Source: Topomyia yanbarensis | Taxonomy: Eukaryota; Arthropoda; Insecta; Diptera; Culicidae | Direction: 5' to 3' | Length of the DNA stretch: 64,000 nucleotides | Assembly (NCBI RefSeq): GCF_030247195.1 | Contig: NC_080672.1 | Location: 397,189,037-397,253,036, forward strand | Shown: in pieces, positions 10,571 through 21,537 of the stretch | Numbering within the stretch: the first letter of the stretch is position 1 | Layout of the letters: each line of letters opens with the position of its first letter | Position numbers and translations under genes: made by a program | The notes under the pieces: generated by a model | The model's database searches: none | What the model was told of the DNA's origin: nothing | What the model saw: the letters and a program-made list of their open reading frames with translations, nothing else

Positions 10571-12889
10571 CATTGTACTCGCGGCATTTCTGCAGTACTT
10601 GACGAAGAGCGAACACCTGGTCCGTGGTAGATTGTTCGCTCATGAAACCTCTTGCAATTGGTGATAGTCGACGGCATAGTATTTGGGAGAGTACCTTGTA
10701 GGCGGCGTTCAGCAGGGTGATTGCTCGGTAATTACAGCAATCCAGCTTGTCGCCCTTTTTGTAGATAGGACACACTACACCTTCCATCCACTCCTCCGGT
10801 AAAATCTCCTCCTCTCAATTCTTGGTAATCACCCAGTGCAGCGCTTTAGCCAGTGGCTCGCCACCGTGTTTTAGTAGCTCGCTTGGTATTTGGTCAACCC
10901 CAGCGGCTTTATTATTTTTGAGCCGGCTAATCTCCTCCTGGATTTCTTGGAGATCCGGAGCCGGTAGTGTAATGTCTTCCGCGCGTGCTCCCAGGTGCGG
11001 TACCGTGCCATCCTCGTCGTCTGCTGCATCGCCGTTCAGGTGTTCTTCGTAGTGCTGCCGCCACCTCTGGATCACCTCACACTGGTCCGTGAGAAGATTC
11101 CCGTTTGTATCTCTGCACATGTCGGCCTGTGGTACGTGGCCCCTGCGCGAGCGGTTCAACTTCTCGTAGAATTTCCGTGTGTCTTTAGCGCGGTACAGCT
11201 ACTCCATCGCTTCGCGATCTCGGTCTTTCTGCTGGCGCTTTTTGGTCCGGAAAACCGAGTTCTGCCTGTTCCGTGCCTGTTTATATCGCGCCTCGTTCGC
11301 CCTCGTGCGGTGTTGTAGCATTCTCGCCCATGCTGCATTCTTCTCTTCGACTAACTGCTCGCATTCGCCGTTGCACCAGTCGCTTCTTCGGTCCGGGCCC
11401 ACCGTACCTAGTGCAGTGGCTGCGGTGCTACCTATGGCGGATCGGATATTTCTCCAGCCATCTTCAAGGGCAACTGCGCCTAGCTGCTCTTCCGTTGGTA
11501 GTGCCACTTCCAACTGCTGCGCGTATTCTTGAGTCACTCTGCCATCTTGTAGCCGCTCGATGTTTAGCCGCGGCGTTCGGCTTCGACGAGAGCTATGCAC
11601 TGTCGAAAGTTTTGAGCGCAAGCATACTGCAACCAGGTGGTGGTCCGAATCTATATTCGCACTGCGATAAGTGCGGACGTTTGTGATGTCCGAGAAGAAT
11701 CTACCGTCGATTAGAACGTGGTCGATTTGATGTTTTGTTACTTGGTCCGGTGATCTCCAGGTGACTTTGTGGATATCTTTGCGAGGGAAGAAGGTGCTTC
11801 GGACTACCATTCCACGGGAGGCTGCGAAGTTCACACATCGTTGGCCGTTGTCATTTGATACGGAATGCAGGCTGTTAGGCCCGATCACCGGTCTGTACAT
11901 TGCCTCCCTTCCTACCTGTGCGTTCATGTCGCCGATGACAATTTTCACGTCTCGCAGAGGGCAACCGTCGTATGTCTGCTCCAGCTGCATGTAGAACGCT
12001 TCTTTCTCGTCGTCGGGTCTCCCTTCGTATGGGCAGTGCACGTTGATGATGCTGTAGTTGAAGAAACGGCCTTTGATCCTCAACTTGCACATCCTTGCGT
12101 TGATCGGCTGCCACCCGATCACACGTTGGCGCATCTTGCCCAGCACTATGAAGCCGGTTCCCAGCTCGTTGGTTGTACCACAGCTCTGGTAGAAGGTAGC
12201 CGCTCGATGCCCGCTTTTCCACACCTTCTGTCCCGTCCAGCAAAGTTCCTGCAGCGCCACGATATCGAAGTTGCGGGGTTGTAGCTCGTCGTAGATTATC
12301 CTGTCACATCCTGCGAAGCCGAGCGATCTGCAGTTCCATGTTCCGAGTTTCCAATCGTGATCCTTTATTCGTCGCCTGGGTCGTTGCCGATTGTTCTGGG
12401 TCGTATTCTCTTCTGTATTGTTCGTTATGTGGGTTTTTTAAGGGGCGGCTTATAGGGCCTACGCCAACCACCCATCTCGCCGGTGGGCCATCGTGTCAGG
12501 ACTGCTTAAGGTCCCACCTGGGCACCAGGACAGGTTTACACCTTCCGAAGAAGAGTAACCCCCCCTTCCCTGCCAGCATACGACCAAAGTTCCCACCGGG
12601 GTTGGTTACCCGATCTTCACTAAGGTTACTCGTATCCCAGTCGATGCCACGAGGAGGCCAGGGCTAGGAGTTACTGGGCAGGAAGCTAAGGACCGCAAGT
12701 GGGGTCTATTTTATGCCTTCAGGTACAAGAGGCTTACGCACTGCCCAGTCATTGTCGACCAATCCATATAGATCTACACTGAAACAATTGATGTTTCGCG
12801 AGGAAATGATAATACTTTATTTAAACGAAATGAAATCACAAATTTATCTGACATCAAAGATGCTCGCGCTAAGCATTGTATTGCGCATT

Positions 12890-13150
12890 TCACTGTAGTG
12901 TTCGTTAGATGATGATAGCTATGCATCGCTTCTGGTTCAAGGGGATGAATAAGGCTCGTGACTTTATTCGGATGATATCTCGGGTCATGTCCAGTCATTA
13001 TACGTTGGATGAGCATCTCCGGTGTAGTGGAGTCGTGGAGAGCGGTCTCTGCGCTTATGATGACGATTATCGCAACATTAAACATGTTGTCTGGTCGTGA
13101 GCCTAGTGCCCTAGCGCTAGATCTCCGCTAAGCGAAACGTTTCTTCGCCG
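12890..13150 (-). repeat. Dispersed repeat, copy 1 (inverted partner at 27,885-28,115)
   Basis: The minus strand reads CACGACCAGACAACATGTTT, then AAGCGCAGAGACCGC and GGACATGACCCGAGATATCA. The same ordered words occur on the plus strand at 27,946-28,080, about 80% alike by eye. The small ORFs over both copies give similar peptides (MFNVAI..., HDPRYHPN), but stops are frequent and I recognise no protein family. Its orientation next to an R1-type 5' end suggests it is part of an older element. Confidence 0.5.
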
Positions 13151-13800
13151 CTCTGCTTAAGTGACGAGTTCTTCCTGTTCCTCTGTTTTATTCTCGGAGC
13201 CCTCCGACCCACCGGTTGCTCCGCCGGACTGGTCTGTGTCCTTCTAGGTCATTGTCCCTTCCTCGTCTCTATATGGAGAGTTTAGAATGGACGAAGTGCA
13301 GAATACATCATCCTCCAATGAACCGCTATTCAGCAGTTCTCCAAGTTTGCTTTCCACGCAATTCTTCTCCTCTTCCATCTCCATCGCCGCAATCTCCTCC
13401 AAAATCTTGTTTATAGTGTTCTTAGTGTTTTCCGTTTTGTTCCCACGAATAGCTGGGGAATGAAAGTCAACCCTGTCAGAGCCCCGCTTCACAGGGTAAG
13501 GGCAAAAATCCTGTGGGGTGCGCCCTGGTGCCCCACAGGCTCCGTGTGTGGCTTGGTGTTTGCCAACACTTCGGATTCCATTCCTAGCTTTACGTAGGGT
13601 TGGGATTCGAAGTGTTGATGACCCCTATTCAGATTATGCTGCAAGCAGACGCACTTCAGGTGCGCAATGGCAATGGTACTCTCTACAGACCAAGCCGTGA
13701 AATATGTTATCGAGACCTGTACACATGTACAGTGCAACGCAAAGCATTCTAGGAACCTGCGTAATGCCATGAAAAGCTTTCTACCTGGGGTGCGCGTCTC
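13150..13800 (-). mobile_element. R1-type retrotransposon 5' end fragment
   Basis: On the minus strand 13,560-13,420 reads CACGGAGCCTGTGGGGCACC, then CCCCACAG, CCCTTACC, GCGGGGCTCTGACAGGG and ATTCGTGGGA. The same ordered blocks form the 5' leader of the R1-like element at 55,800-55,900. An ORF1-like reading frame follows at 13,492-13,244 (82 aa: charged, ILEEIAAMEMEEEKN coiled-coil-like stretch). It is a 5' piece only, cut off near 13,150. Homology to the other leader is visible; the R1 name is inferred. Confidence 0.5.
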
Positions 13801-13902
13801 GAGCCGAGAGCGTCCCAGGACGCCGCTTCGAACAAAGGCCTGTACAAACTATTTTGATACGCGGATCGAAAAACCCGTTTAACACAATATAGTAGACACT
13901 TA

Positions 13903-14221
13903 GGGTGATGAGTCTATTTACGCCATGTTTCTAATATCACCCTACCCATTTGAATCCGTTGGTTAGAGCAGTGTCTGCCATCTTTGTTCAACGCATTGAG
14001 TCAAATGGTAGCGCAACAATAGGTGCACTCGATTCGAGTTTTCATTGTGCTCAAACACGAGAATTTTATTGTTTTCAACGCATTTGTGTTATTTTATTGG
14101 TTCTTAACGACGAAGCAAAGCGGTTGATGTCAAGTTTTACGCATTCCATTAATTGTAAGGCAAGAAATTACCGAATTAGCGAGGCACCTTGCTTAGTATG
14201 GTGAAAATAGGCTCATCACTC
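13903..14221. mobile_element. 319-bp TA-flanked MITE
   Basis: Left end GGGTGATGAGTCTATTT, right end inverse GAGTGATGAGCCTATTTTC. TA lies outside both ends (13,901-13,902 and 14,222-14,223). No ORF of interest inside. Confidence 0.65.
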
Positions 14222-14284
14222 TATATCTTTTAAAAAATACAAAGAAAAAAATAAAAAAAATTAAAATATTGAATGAGAACTGCC

Positions 14285-14640
14285 CCTTAACGGAGTCTTC
14301 ATCTGTAGTTGTTACGCACCAAAGTTGTCATTGCTGGTGACTTTAACGCTTGGTCGGTTGAGTTATGCTATTGTCTCATCAACCTAAGAATACGTAATCT
14401 ATGTAAACGTAGCCGCCACTTACTGGTTGGCCCGTTAACTACGGTAAATCCACCACCGAGGACTAACCGTGTAGATCTCGACAAAACTGGGAGCTAAATT
14501 GGTCACAACATATGTATTGGCATTGGGAGAAATTCTACCGGAACTCTCAGTCGGTGTAAGATAGATTCACTGCTGGGGACTTTCCGAGTGTATCGCGAAC
14601 AAGTTCGGAGTTGAATGGTTCACGGAAACGGGAGTTAAAC
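14285..14640 (+). pseudogene. R1-type endonuclease fragment, decayed
   Basis: Plus-strand frames give FICSCYAP (about 14,305) and VVIAGDFNAWSVE (14,324-14,362). These match the endonuclease blocks FYCSCYAPP and VVIVGDFNAWAVEWG of the R1-like element at 58,325-58,470, but about 60 intervening bases are missing. Frameshifts follow at once, and downstream codons such as RTNRVDLDKTGS only loosely follow the family. It is a short, old remnant and confirms that R1-like copies are repeated in this region. Confidence 0.55.
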
Positions 14641-14699
14641 GGCTCACGGAAACATGTGATAAAAGGCTTATTGAGACAGAAAAAGCCGACTTAGAAGAT

Positions 14700-15650
14700 T
14701 TTCAGTGAGGTGGAAAAGACAGGTCTGGAAGACTCCTTATGGCGTGGCTCAACAATATGGGTATTTTCGGAATGGTCTTGACGAGTAGGTGCCAGAAATT
14801 GATTTTTGTTGCCATTTCTATATCTAAGGTGGTGATTTCCGGTTTAGCGAAATTCGCTATAACCCATGCGATATGGGTACTTTTGGAAGTTGAAGTTGTA
14901 GTACAAATAGTTTTAATTAAACAGTTGAATTTACTTGAATTTTACAAACGTCTTTAATTTGAATCAAATCAAACTCCCAACCCACAGCACATCCTCCTCT
15001 TTCTCCTCTCACTTCCATTCTCATCGCACTCTTCTGGATGAACACATAAAAATATTTTGTATTTCGCTGGTTTATGATTAGATCTTCTATTCGAGGATGT
15101 TTTGGATGATTGTCCAAATTGTGCATGCGGGAATTTCGGTGAACCGGAAGTCACCATCTAGAAGTTCAGAATGACGTCTAACATCGACCGGTGTCTCCTA
15201 CTCGTCAAGACTGTTCTGAACATAACCATATTGATTGAGTTGTAGAGAATTTCTTTAAGCCGGAAGTCGCCATCTTGGATTTCAAAATGGCGTCAAAAAT
15301 CAATTTCTGGCACCTACTCATCAAGACCATTCCGAAAATACAAATATTGTTGAGGTGCGAGCCATAAGGAGTCTTCCAGACCCGTCTTTTCCATCTTTCC
15401 GAAAATCTGAATGCAAAAGATTTTCGGAAAGATGGAAAAGACGGGACTTAGAATATTTTTGCAAAAACCGTGTTAATTGCGAAATCAGCTCAAAAAAAAC
15501 TACCAAAATTCTTTTAAGTTCTGTGCATTTAAAAGGACTTAAATTTTTTTATCAGGAAAAAGTCTAAGTCTTTTGCATTCAAAAGGACGCGATTTTTTAC
15601 GCGGATTTTTCAATATACGCGGTAGGTATCCCTCGCGCAAAAAAACTGGG
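14700..15650. repeat. Composite foldback/minisatellite repeat, copy 1
   Basis: A ~118-bp unit (CCGGAAGTCGCCATCTTGGA ... GGCACCTACTCATCAAGACC) occurs about twice forward at 15,130-15,350 and once inverted at 14,735-14,880. Both arms end in GCCATAAGGAGTCTTCC, placed outward at 14,727 and 15,363. A long perfect hairpin follows at about 15,383-15,447: CGTCTTTTCCATCTTTCCG, AAAATCT, a ~9-base loop, then the exact inverse. Next come ATTCAAAAGGAC words and a CGCG-rich tail. The same modules in the same order recur at 36,150-36,900, so this is one repeat family. Confidence 0.65.
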
Positions 15651-16682
15651 TTTATACTGAAAAGGCAATTTTAGGAGCTTTGAACTGATTGATTAAGTCT
15701 TACACATATTCTTCCTTCCAGTTTCTAATAAAATTGGTTGCATCCAGACCTGTATCGTGCGAAGATAGATGACCACATAATTCCTTTACTATCAAATTCA
15801 GACTTGTCTTTCAGATTATATCCCCCATGATTTCTGTCTCTTCGTTCATATTCTTCAGTTTTCACTTTGTGTCGGGCTCTAGACTCGCGCATAAATAAAC
15901 ACGGATCGAAGGTAAGAATTCTAATATTCCGCAAGACGCCGCAAGTTCGCCAAGATAAGCTCATAATTGTGATATTAAATCTAAAGTAAACAAATGATGT
16001 TAATGGCAACAAGACTTTCATGAAGAACTAACGCGTTTACTTTTCCGCTCACAAAGTTGAGATCGATGGTGTAGCTATCGATTCGAACTTGGCATGTGTG
16101 GATCCACTGAAGGGCGGTATTGGCTGTCTCAAGGACTGCTTGATCTACTGAGTGAAGATTTTCAATGACAATCGCACCGGACGGGACAAACTGGTGTGCC
16201 CCTTCAAATTAGTGTCGGCTTTGGTGAGACTGCTTTGCGTCTTCGTTGACAAGGATCGTCTGCATTAATTATGGAATTTGATTTTTGACTTCGTCTCATC
16301 AGAATCCGACACTAACTTAGTGACAGGACTAAGCTAGGCCAAATTATTGTGGACTAACAGAGCCGTATAGTAATCTTCTGGCGTCTTTGTTGAGTCTTAG
16401 TTTTGCGCCTCTTTGCTTTCTACTTTGGCTTTCTTTTTCAGCTCGACTTTGCAACAATTTTGGGAATGATACTCCTATCCTGACTTATTTTATGACCTTA
16501 CCTCACTTATTTTCTAAAGCAGATATAGATTTTAGCGCCCCCCTAAGGTTGGCGCCCTTGGCGGGGTCCAACTTGGCCAATCGTACGCTACGGCTCTGCC
16601 TACATACTATCGGCCGGGCTTTCGAAGTTTTTTAAGCCTTACTACAAAAGCACGCACAAGTATGTGCGATATTGTTCCAATT
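15651..16682. other. Unassigned sequence
   Basis: No gene recognised. The stretch 16,050-16,240 has a plus-strand frame reading DSNLACVDPLKGG...CLKDCLIY, then a stop and FNDNRTGRDKLVCPF, which looks like a decayed coding fragment of unknown origin. CATCAGAATCCGACACTAAC at 16,297-16,316 recurs as a near copy at about 55,247-55,266 (a dispersed short repeat). Confidence 0.35.
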
Positions 16683-16918
16683 TTCGATAAACATATGATT
16701 ACGGCTTAAAAGCCAACTGTTAAAATTATTTTTGAAAAAAAAAATTCCGGACAAACCGTTATTCACCAATCACAGATCTTGGTAGTAAACGAAAGAGAAA
16801 AGTTTTCTCTTTCATTAACTGTTATGAACTGTTTTTAGCCAGTAACGGTTTGTCCGGAGTTTCTTTTCAAAGATAATTTTGACAGTTGGCTTTTAAGCCG
16901 TAATCATATGTTTGTCGA
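16683..16918. mobile_element. Inverted-repeat MITE, ~236 bp
   Basis: The left arm AAACATATGATTACGGCTTA continues to CCGGACAAACCGTTA. The right arm is its inverse, about 75 bp long with few mismatches. Only ~80 bp separates the arms. A single arm with the same words (CATATGATTGGGGCTCAAAA to CCGGACAAACCGTTAA) lies at 30,414-30,482. No coding capacity. Confidence 0.65.
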
Positions 16919-19900
16919 GAATTAATCGAGCTGAGTCGATTGGTATCTATTAGTATATAAGTCCTGCAAAATTTGAGTGGTTTCTAAACCTTTATAAGAA
17001 AGGTAAAACCTGTCAAATCTTTAAACTTCTTGGCAACACTGTTTTACAGTTTACTCTCTAAAGCATCATTAAAAGACCTGACCAGTTCTTTCTATCATGT
17101 CCAGTAATACTACTGTTATCTATATATTGCTGTTTCTTGCACATCAGTGTGAGATTCAGAAGCGAAGTTATTCCATCTTCGTCTTCAAATCAGTGACTAC
17201 TTAGACTTTTAGATCAGCCAGTATATCCAGAATGAAGCCGTCTCCTATGTACCTATTTTGCTTCCTAAAGAAAGATTCAAAAATTTAATGTAATCACTTT
17301 TTCGACTTCTGTTCGCTTTTTGGCCACAGCGCAATATTCGTCTACTCCATCATGACATGTAGTGTAAATTGAAAACAATGGCTTCTATTGGCTTCGATGA
17401 CTGAACCTCGTGAGTGGATACAAAACACTTCTAGGTGATCGTACTCCATGCAGCCAATTTTCATTTGCCTATCTCTCTCTTCCCCGGAAAACCGGACTTC
17501 TATTGTTGCCTAGTCTCTGCGTTTCTCTGTTTCGGCCCACACTCAAGCAGCCAATCTATTTACATAAATAAACACAGGTATGTATATACACACACACATG
17601 CAAAACGCACCACATATGTACTGGCAGTGCCAGAAGAGCAGCTGAAGCAGCAATAACCGAGCTATTATTAAAAATTAAAATCACTTCAATTGATGCTATT
17701 AATTACCGGTATATTGTTGAAATTTCCATGCGTTTGCCGTGTAATCACCAAAATAAAGATGTTAACTCTTTTCCCTCTTGTTGTCTTTTTCTTCGGTTGC
17801 TACTCATTGCTTTGCCTGCTCCTGTGTTGTGAGGTGGTGGCGGCGGTGGGTGAGAGATCGCGCGCGATCGATTGACGGCCCGGCTGTTAGGCGAGTATGG
17901 AATGGACTCAAATTGCAAGCATAGCCAAAGTAGTCGGAAAACAGATAGAAAGAGAGGAAGGAAATGCATATGCTGGGGAAAAACGATACGCTAATTGTTT
18001 TACAAAATACTTCCAATTTGCTGTGCAGCATACGAACGGTTCTCGAGTGGGAGGGGAAACGCTGGTTGTTTTGCTGCCAGCTTGGCTGGCACGGAATTGT
18101 TTGCTGTTAATCCAGATTGGAAAATGATGGAAATATGCGAATTATGTGCTCCTAAAGTGAAACAATTTGCCTACTCCATATCGCTCGCGAGTTTGAGATC
18201 GCTGGCAAAACTGGAAAATTATCACTTTTCTTAAGCTTTTCCATTCATTGGGATGGAGCGGAGTGCCGAAAGAGAGGGGAGCCACGAAATAAAAACTTTT
18301 TCTAAATGGTGCACTTATTATTAGTCCAAGCCAAAACGGGAAGCGTGAAAAACGGAAACATGAATGAAACGAACGAAGCGAAGGGGCAGCGGAATTTGGC
18401 AATGGATCAGACGAAGGCAGACTGGGCATGGAGGGAAGCAAAAGAACGATTGCACCTTTTGCAGCAACACTACGCACTAAGCAAGCAATAGCTTCTCTAG
18501 TTATGCCTAATTGAACTGAATGGTTCAGGTGCTTTTAGAACTTTTGGGAAATTTCAATGCTTTTTAAGAGGAATATTGCTTTAACCGGTTTCGATCGGAG
18601 TCTGTGTGGCAGCAGCTAGGAGATAGTAGGAATAAAAGCAACGTTTATCGTTTGCTTGCCTGCCTTTCTGTCTGTCCGTTCTGACTGGCAGCCGGATCGG
18701 AGCATCTTTGGGTGGGAGCAGCTTTGATTTAGTTTTCTTTCCACTTTGGATCATTGGTGCTGGTGGTAGTTTTCGGTTCATCACATATGGGTGGTAATCG
18801 GGATCGATATACGAGCGATCAGGGGCGGAAGAGGAACAAAACACTGATTTCGAAAGTGTAATTGTTTCGAACATATGTTTAGCAGTTTTAGCTCTGTGGC
18901 TAATATCCGAGTTCTTTCACCACTTTTTTTTGGCTGCTGTTGCTATTTTTTGATAGTGATATAGGAAGTGGGATAAATGCCCCCTCCCGTGGTGAGTACT
19001 TGACCTGCGGTGCATACGCGGAGGATGTGCGTCATTTTGGGGTATTTGCCGGATGTATTGAAAGCAAATTGATAACGTTTAGAGAGTCGGGCAAAGTGTG
19101 CATGATCCAGATGGTTAATAGGCCTCACGCTCGCTGCCATATATACAGGACTTTGGTGGCGCATTTTGCATCGGAAGGGGTGCAACGGATTACAACCAGC
19201 GCCGGACGTAACGGTACATAAACGCAACAATTTCTGACATCAATGCAAACAGTCATTAGCAATTTCAGCGGCCGAACACTTTGTCCGGTGCAGTTCACCT
19301 GTTGATTGTTGGCGGAATTGATAGCAGTTATTTTTCTATCAAGCTATGGTTGGGTGGTATGGACCATCAAGAAGGGTGGGTTGATTTTCTTATACCAGCT
19401 CATTTGAAACTGCACAGAGTTTGAGTTCCCAGTATTTAATTTCATGAACTGAAGCGATCTCTGAAAAGTCGAGATTCTTTTTCATATACCTTTGTTGTTC
19501 GTTTATTTAACACGGCTCAATGCGTTAGCTAAACGGAACCGTGTAACCTTCACGTGTTTTCATGAGGTTAAAAATAAAAACAGTAAATGAATATTAATGG
19601 TGGTCCATCGCATCCATCAAGTACGAGAGACTTGTCCTTGCACGTGGAGACCTTTTGACGCGATGAGGACACATTTTTTCTTCGCAAACTACGTTATTTA
19701 TTTTTCTCTCGCTATTGTACACCATCATCCTGGTTGCTGCCTTAATGCTCACAATCAAATGTTCTTTCTTGCTTTATGCCCTTACGGATCACGAGTGTGA
19801 ATCATCCGGCCTTGCAAGTAGCTTCCACACTTATAGTGCTGGCTATTTCTTTTGAGATACTTGACACAGCAGTTGTCATTATTGCCTGAACAGCAGGCGC

Positions 19901-20546
19901 AAAACAGGCAACCACATGAAGTTCTGTTCATTGTGTTGAAGACTATGTGTTGGAATTTATTTCATTAAATGAGCTTTCTCCATATGTTTCTGAGCGGTCC
20001 TTAATACTGTTTACTGAACTGGCATGTAGAGTAGAGTGGGGTCAAGTAGGTTAGTTTTCTTTGGCGAGCTCGTGCGATGATATTTTTGCACTGCTTTTGA
20101 CAAACAAGCACTCGTTGGACAGGTTATACATCTGGCAATGTTTTGGCAATAATGGTTTTATGCCTGCCAAATATTTTTCAAGCTAAATCCAATAAGGCGA
20201 AGGTACGATTCTCGATGCTTTTTTTAAATTTGGGGGTGCGATAGGTCACTATATTCGAGATTAAATTAAACAATGTACTCGTCTAGAAAATCAGCTGTTC
20301 AACTTACATTTGAAGAGATTTGCAGATTATTTAAAAATTAAGTCATCCAGGTAAGAAAATGAGAAGTGGTAAATGATGTGAAAATTCATGAAATGGCGAA
20401 TGGAAATGTTGAAAAAACATGTTGTTTCGGAAGCTGCGTCTGACTTTGTACTTGCGAATGACTTCTTCGGTGTCCTCATCATCGCCAGAGTGTGGAATTG
20501 AAGATATTCATTCCGGCTCACGTGGTTGATTACTGGGAATGGGGAC
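16919..20546. other. Unassigned, mostly unique sequence
   Basis: No gene recognised. The start (16,920-17,010) carries GAGCTGAGTCGATTGGTAT and TTTATAAGAAAGGT words of a mosquito-type dispersed repeat also seen at 31,290-31,400 and 47,210-47,300. There is a short (CA)n at 17,588. The hairpin-like ACACGGCTCAATGCGTTAGC / AACCGTGT at 19,511-19,545 recurs at about 47,983-48,016. ORFs at 18,581-18,874 (minus, proline/lysine-rich) and 18,940-19,221 (plus) are open, but nothing in them is recognisable and I do not call them genes. Confidence 0.35.
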
Positions 20547-21333
20547 TACCCAACAAACATTTCGTGGTTTTATAAACGTTTTAACAGTTGCTTTATTCAG
20601 CTCTAGCTGAACATTGGAAGTATACGTGTAATCATATATCGTTTATTCCATCCTTAAACATCCGGGATTTGGAGAATTTATTCAGCTTGTCTGATTAAGA
20701 CACATGAAAGAACAATTCTTCAGCACGTATACAGCCTGAAGAAAACAACAGTTCAGCTTTATCAATAAACCTTTTCGTTACCGCTATTCAGCTGAGAGAA
20801 TTATCATAGGAAAATTGTTAAAAAAGACATTTATTTCAAGTTACACACGCCATCAATCTCTTTGGAAGCCATATTTTTTATTAGTGTTGCGCTACAGTTA
20901 GAGAAAAATTGTATTACCTTGTTGGATATCATATCACGTACCTGGATCCGAACCAGCAACCTGTTGAATACTAAGCACTTACCTTACTGTCTGCACCAAT
21001 CTTGCATACATCGAATGCTTAAGATTTCACCGATGTACCGACAAGTCTAGGCTGCTGAATAGAGTCTGTACAAAGGCTACAGTAGCCTTCTATAGATTTG
21101 AGTGAACCTAGTTGGCTTGGGTTCGAATCCCAACCCACGATAATTTTTTTATTTCAATTTTTTTAAATTAATAATTTTTAGAACATTCGGGAATTTTAAA
21201 TTAGATAATTTATTTCAAAAAATGATGATTATAGTCGTTTTTGTTTCCAAGGTGAGGATTTATGGTTGTCACAAAACATTTAGATAAGTAAAAATGTGTG
21301 TTAAATGAAAGTGGTGGTAACTGAATGATGGAT

Positions 21334-21537
21334 TGAAGTCATTTATAATTCTAAGGTGGCAATCTCCTCCATTTATTTACCACTCCCTGCCAAATGATTT
21401 TCTTTGCATTGTGATTTTTTTGGTAAGCGGAAGTCGCTGTTCGAATTCAATAGTTTATTTATTTATATCAATTTAGTTCGCCAGCGTGAATAATCATTTC
21501 ATTGTACCTTTGTTTGCAAGTCGATGGATAGAAAAAA
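21334..21537 (+). repeat. 204-bp direct repeat, left copy
   Basis: Starts TGAAGTCATTTATAATTCTA and ends GTCGATGGATAGAAAAAA. The second copy is 26,521-26,724. The two appear identical over all 204 positions by eye. The LOA-like element lies exactly between them, so they behave as an exceptionally long target-site duplication. Confidence 0.85.

Larger units (their letters stand above)
7775..12437 (-). pseudogene. RTE-like endonuclease-reverse transcriptase, broken
   Basis: Would encode the endonuclease/reverse transcriptase that nicks target DNA and copies the element RNA. Endonuclease motifs: NCRSLG (about 12,320), VALQELCW, GDMNAQVGRE (about 11,930) and SDHHLV (about 11,640). RT motifs: CPIYKKGDKLDCCNYRAI (10,770), then after the insertion LFIDFKAAYD (motif A), GLRQGDGLSCLLFN (motif B) and LLGFADDVDI (motif C, catalytic aspartates). 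The C-terminal tail has LRWAGHVARM. All blocks lie in one frame except for an in-frame TAG at 11,199-11,201, an in-frame TGA at about 10,816, and the foreign element at 8,907-10,570 with its CATTG duplication. Removing that element restores one frame across 10,576/8,906. Dead copy; the stops and insertion are direct observations. Confidence 0.8.
7758..12720 (-). mobile_element. RTE-like non-LTR retrotransposon, interrupted
   Basis: Minus-strand element with apurinic-like endonuclease and reverse transcriptase in one long frame (about 12,437 to 7,775), a short 3' UTR and a 3' end in TAAATA-type repeats (7,758-7,790). This tail is typical of RTE-clade elements rather than poly-A. The GC-rich stretch 12,440-12,720 upstream of the ORF behaves like its 5' UTR. 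A 1,664-bp inverted-repeat element (8,907-10,570) sits inside the reverse transcriptase. The 5' limit is approximate because no target duplication was found. Clade is inferred from motif style; a jockey or CR1 assignment is less likely. Confidence 0.7.

Noticed and set aside
11199..12260. 353-codon ORF as a host exonuclease/endonuclease gene
   Set aside because: GDMNAQVGRE and SDHHLV blocks followed in the same frame by RT motifs show it is the endonuclease domain of an RTE-like retrotransposon.
18581..18874. 97-codon minus-strand ORF as a host gene
   Set aside because: Open and fairly protein-like, but there is no domain, splice partner or conserved motif visible. Evidence is too weak to call.
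21105..21140. Possible tRNA gene (GGGTTCGAATCCC)
   Set aside because: The T-arm motif is good but no acceptor stem or anticodon arm could be paired upstream. Treated as a tRNA-like motif inside a repeat.
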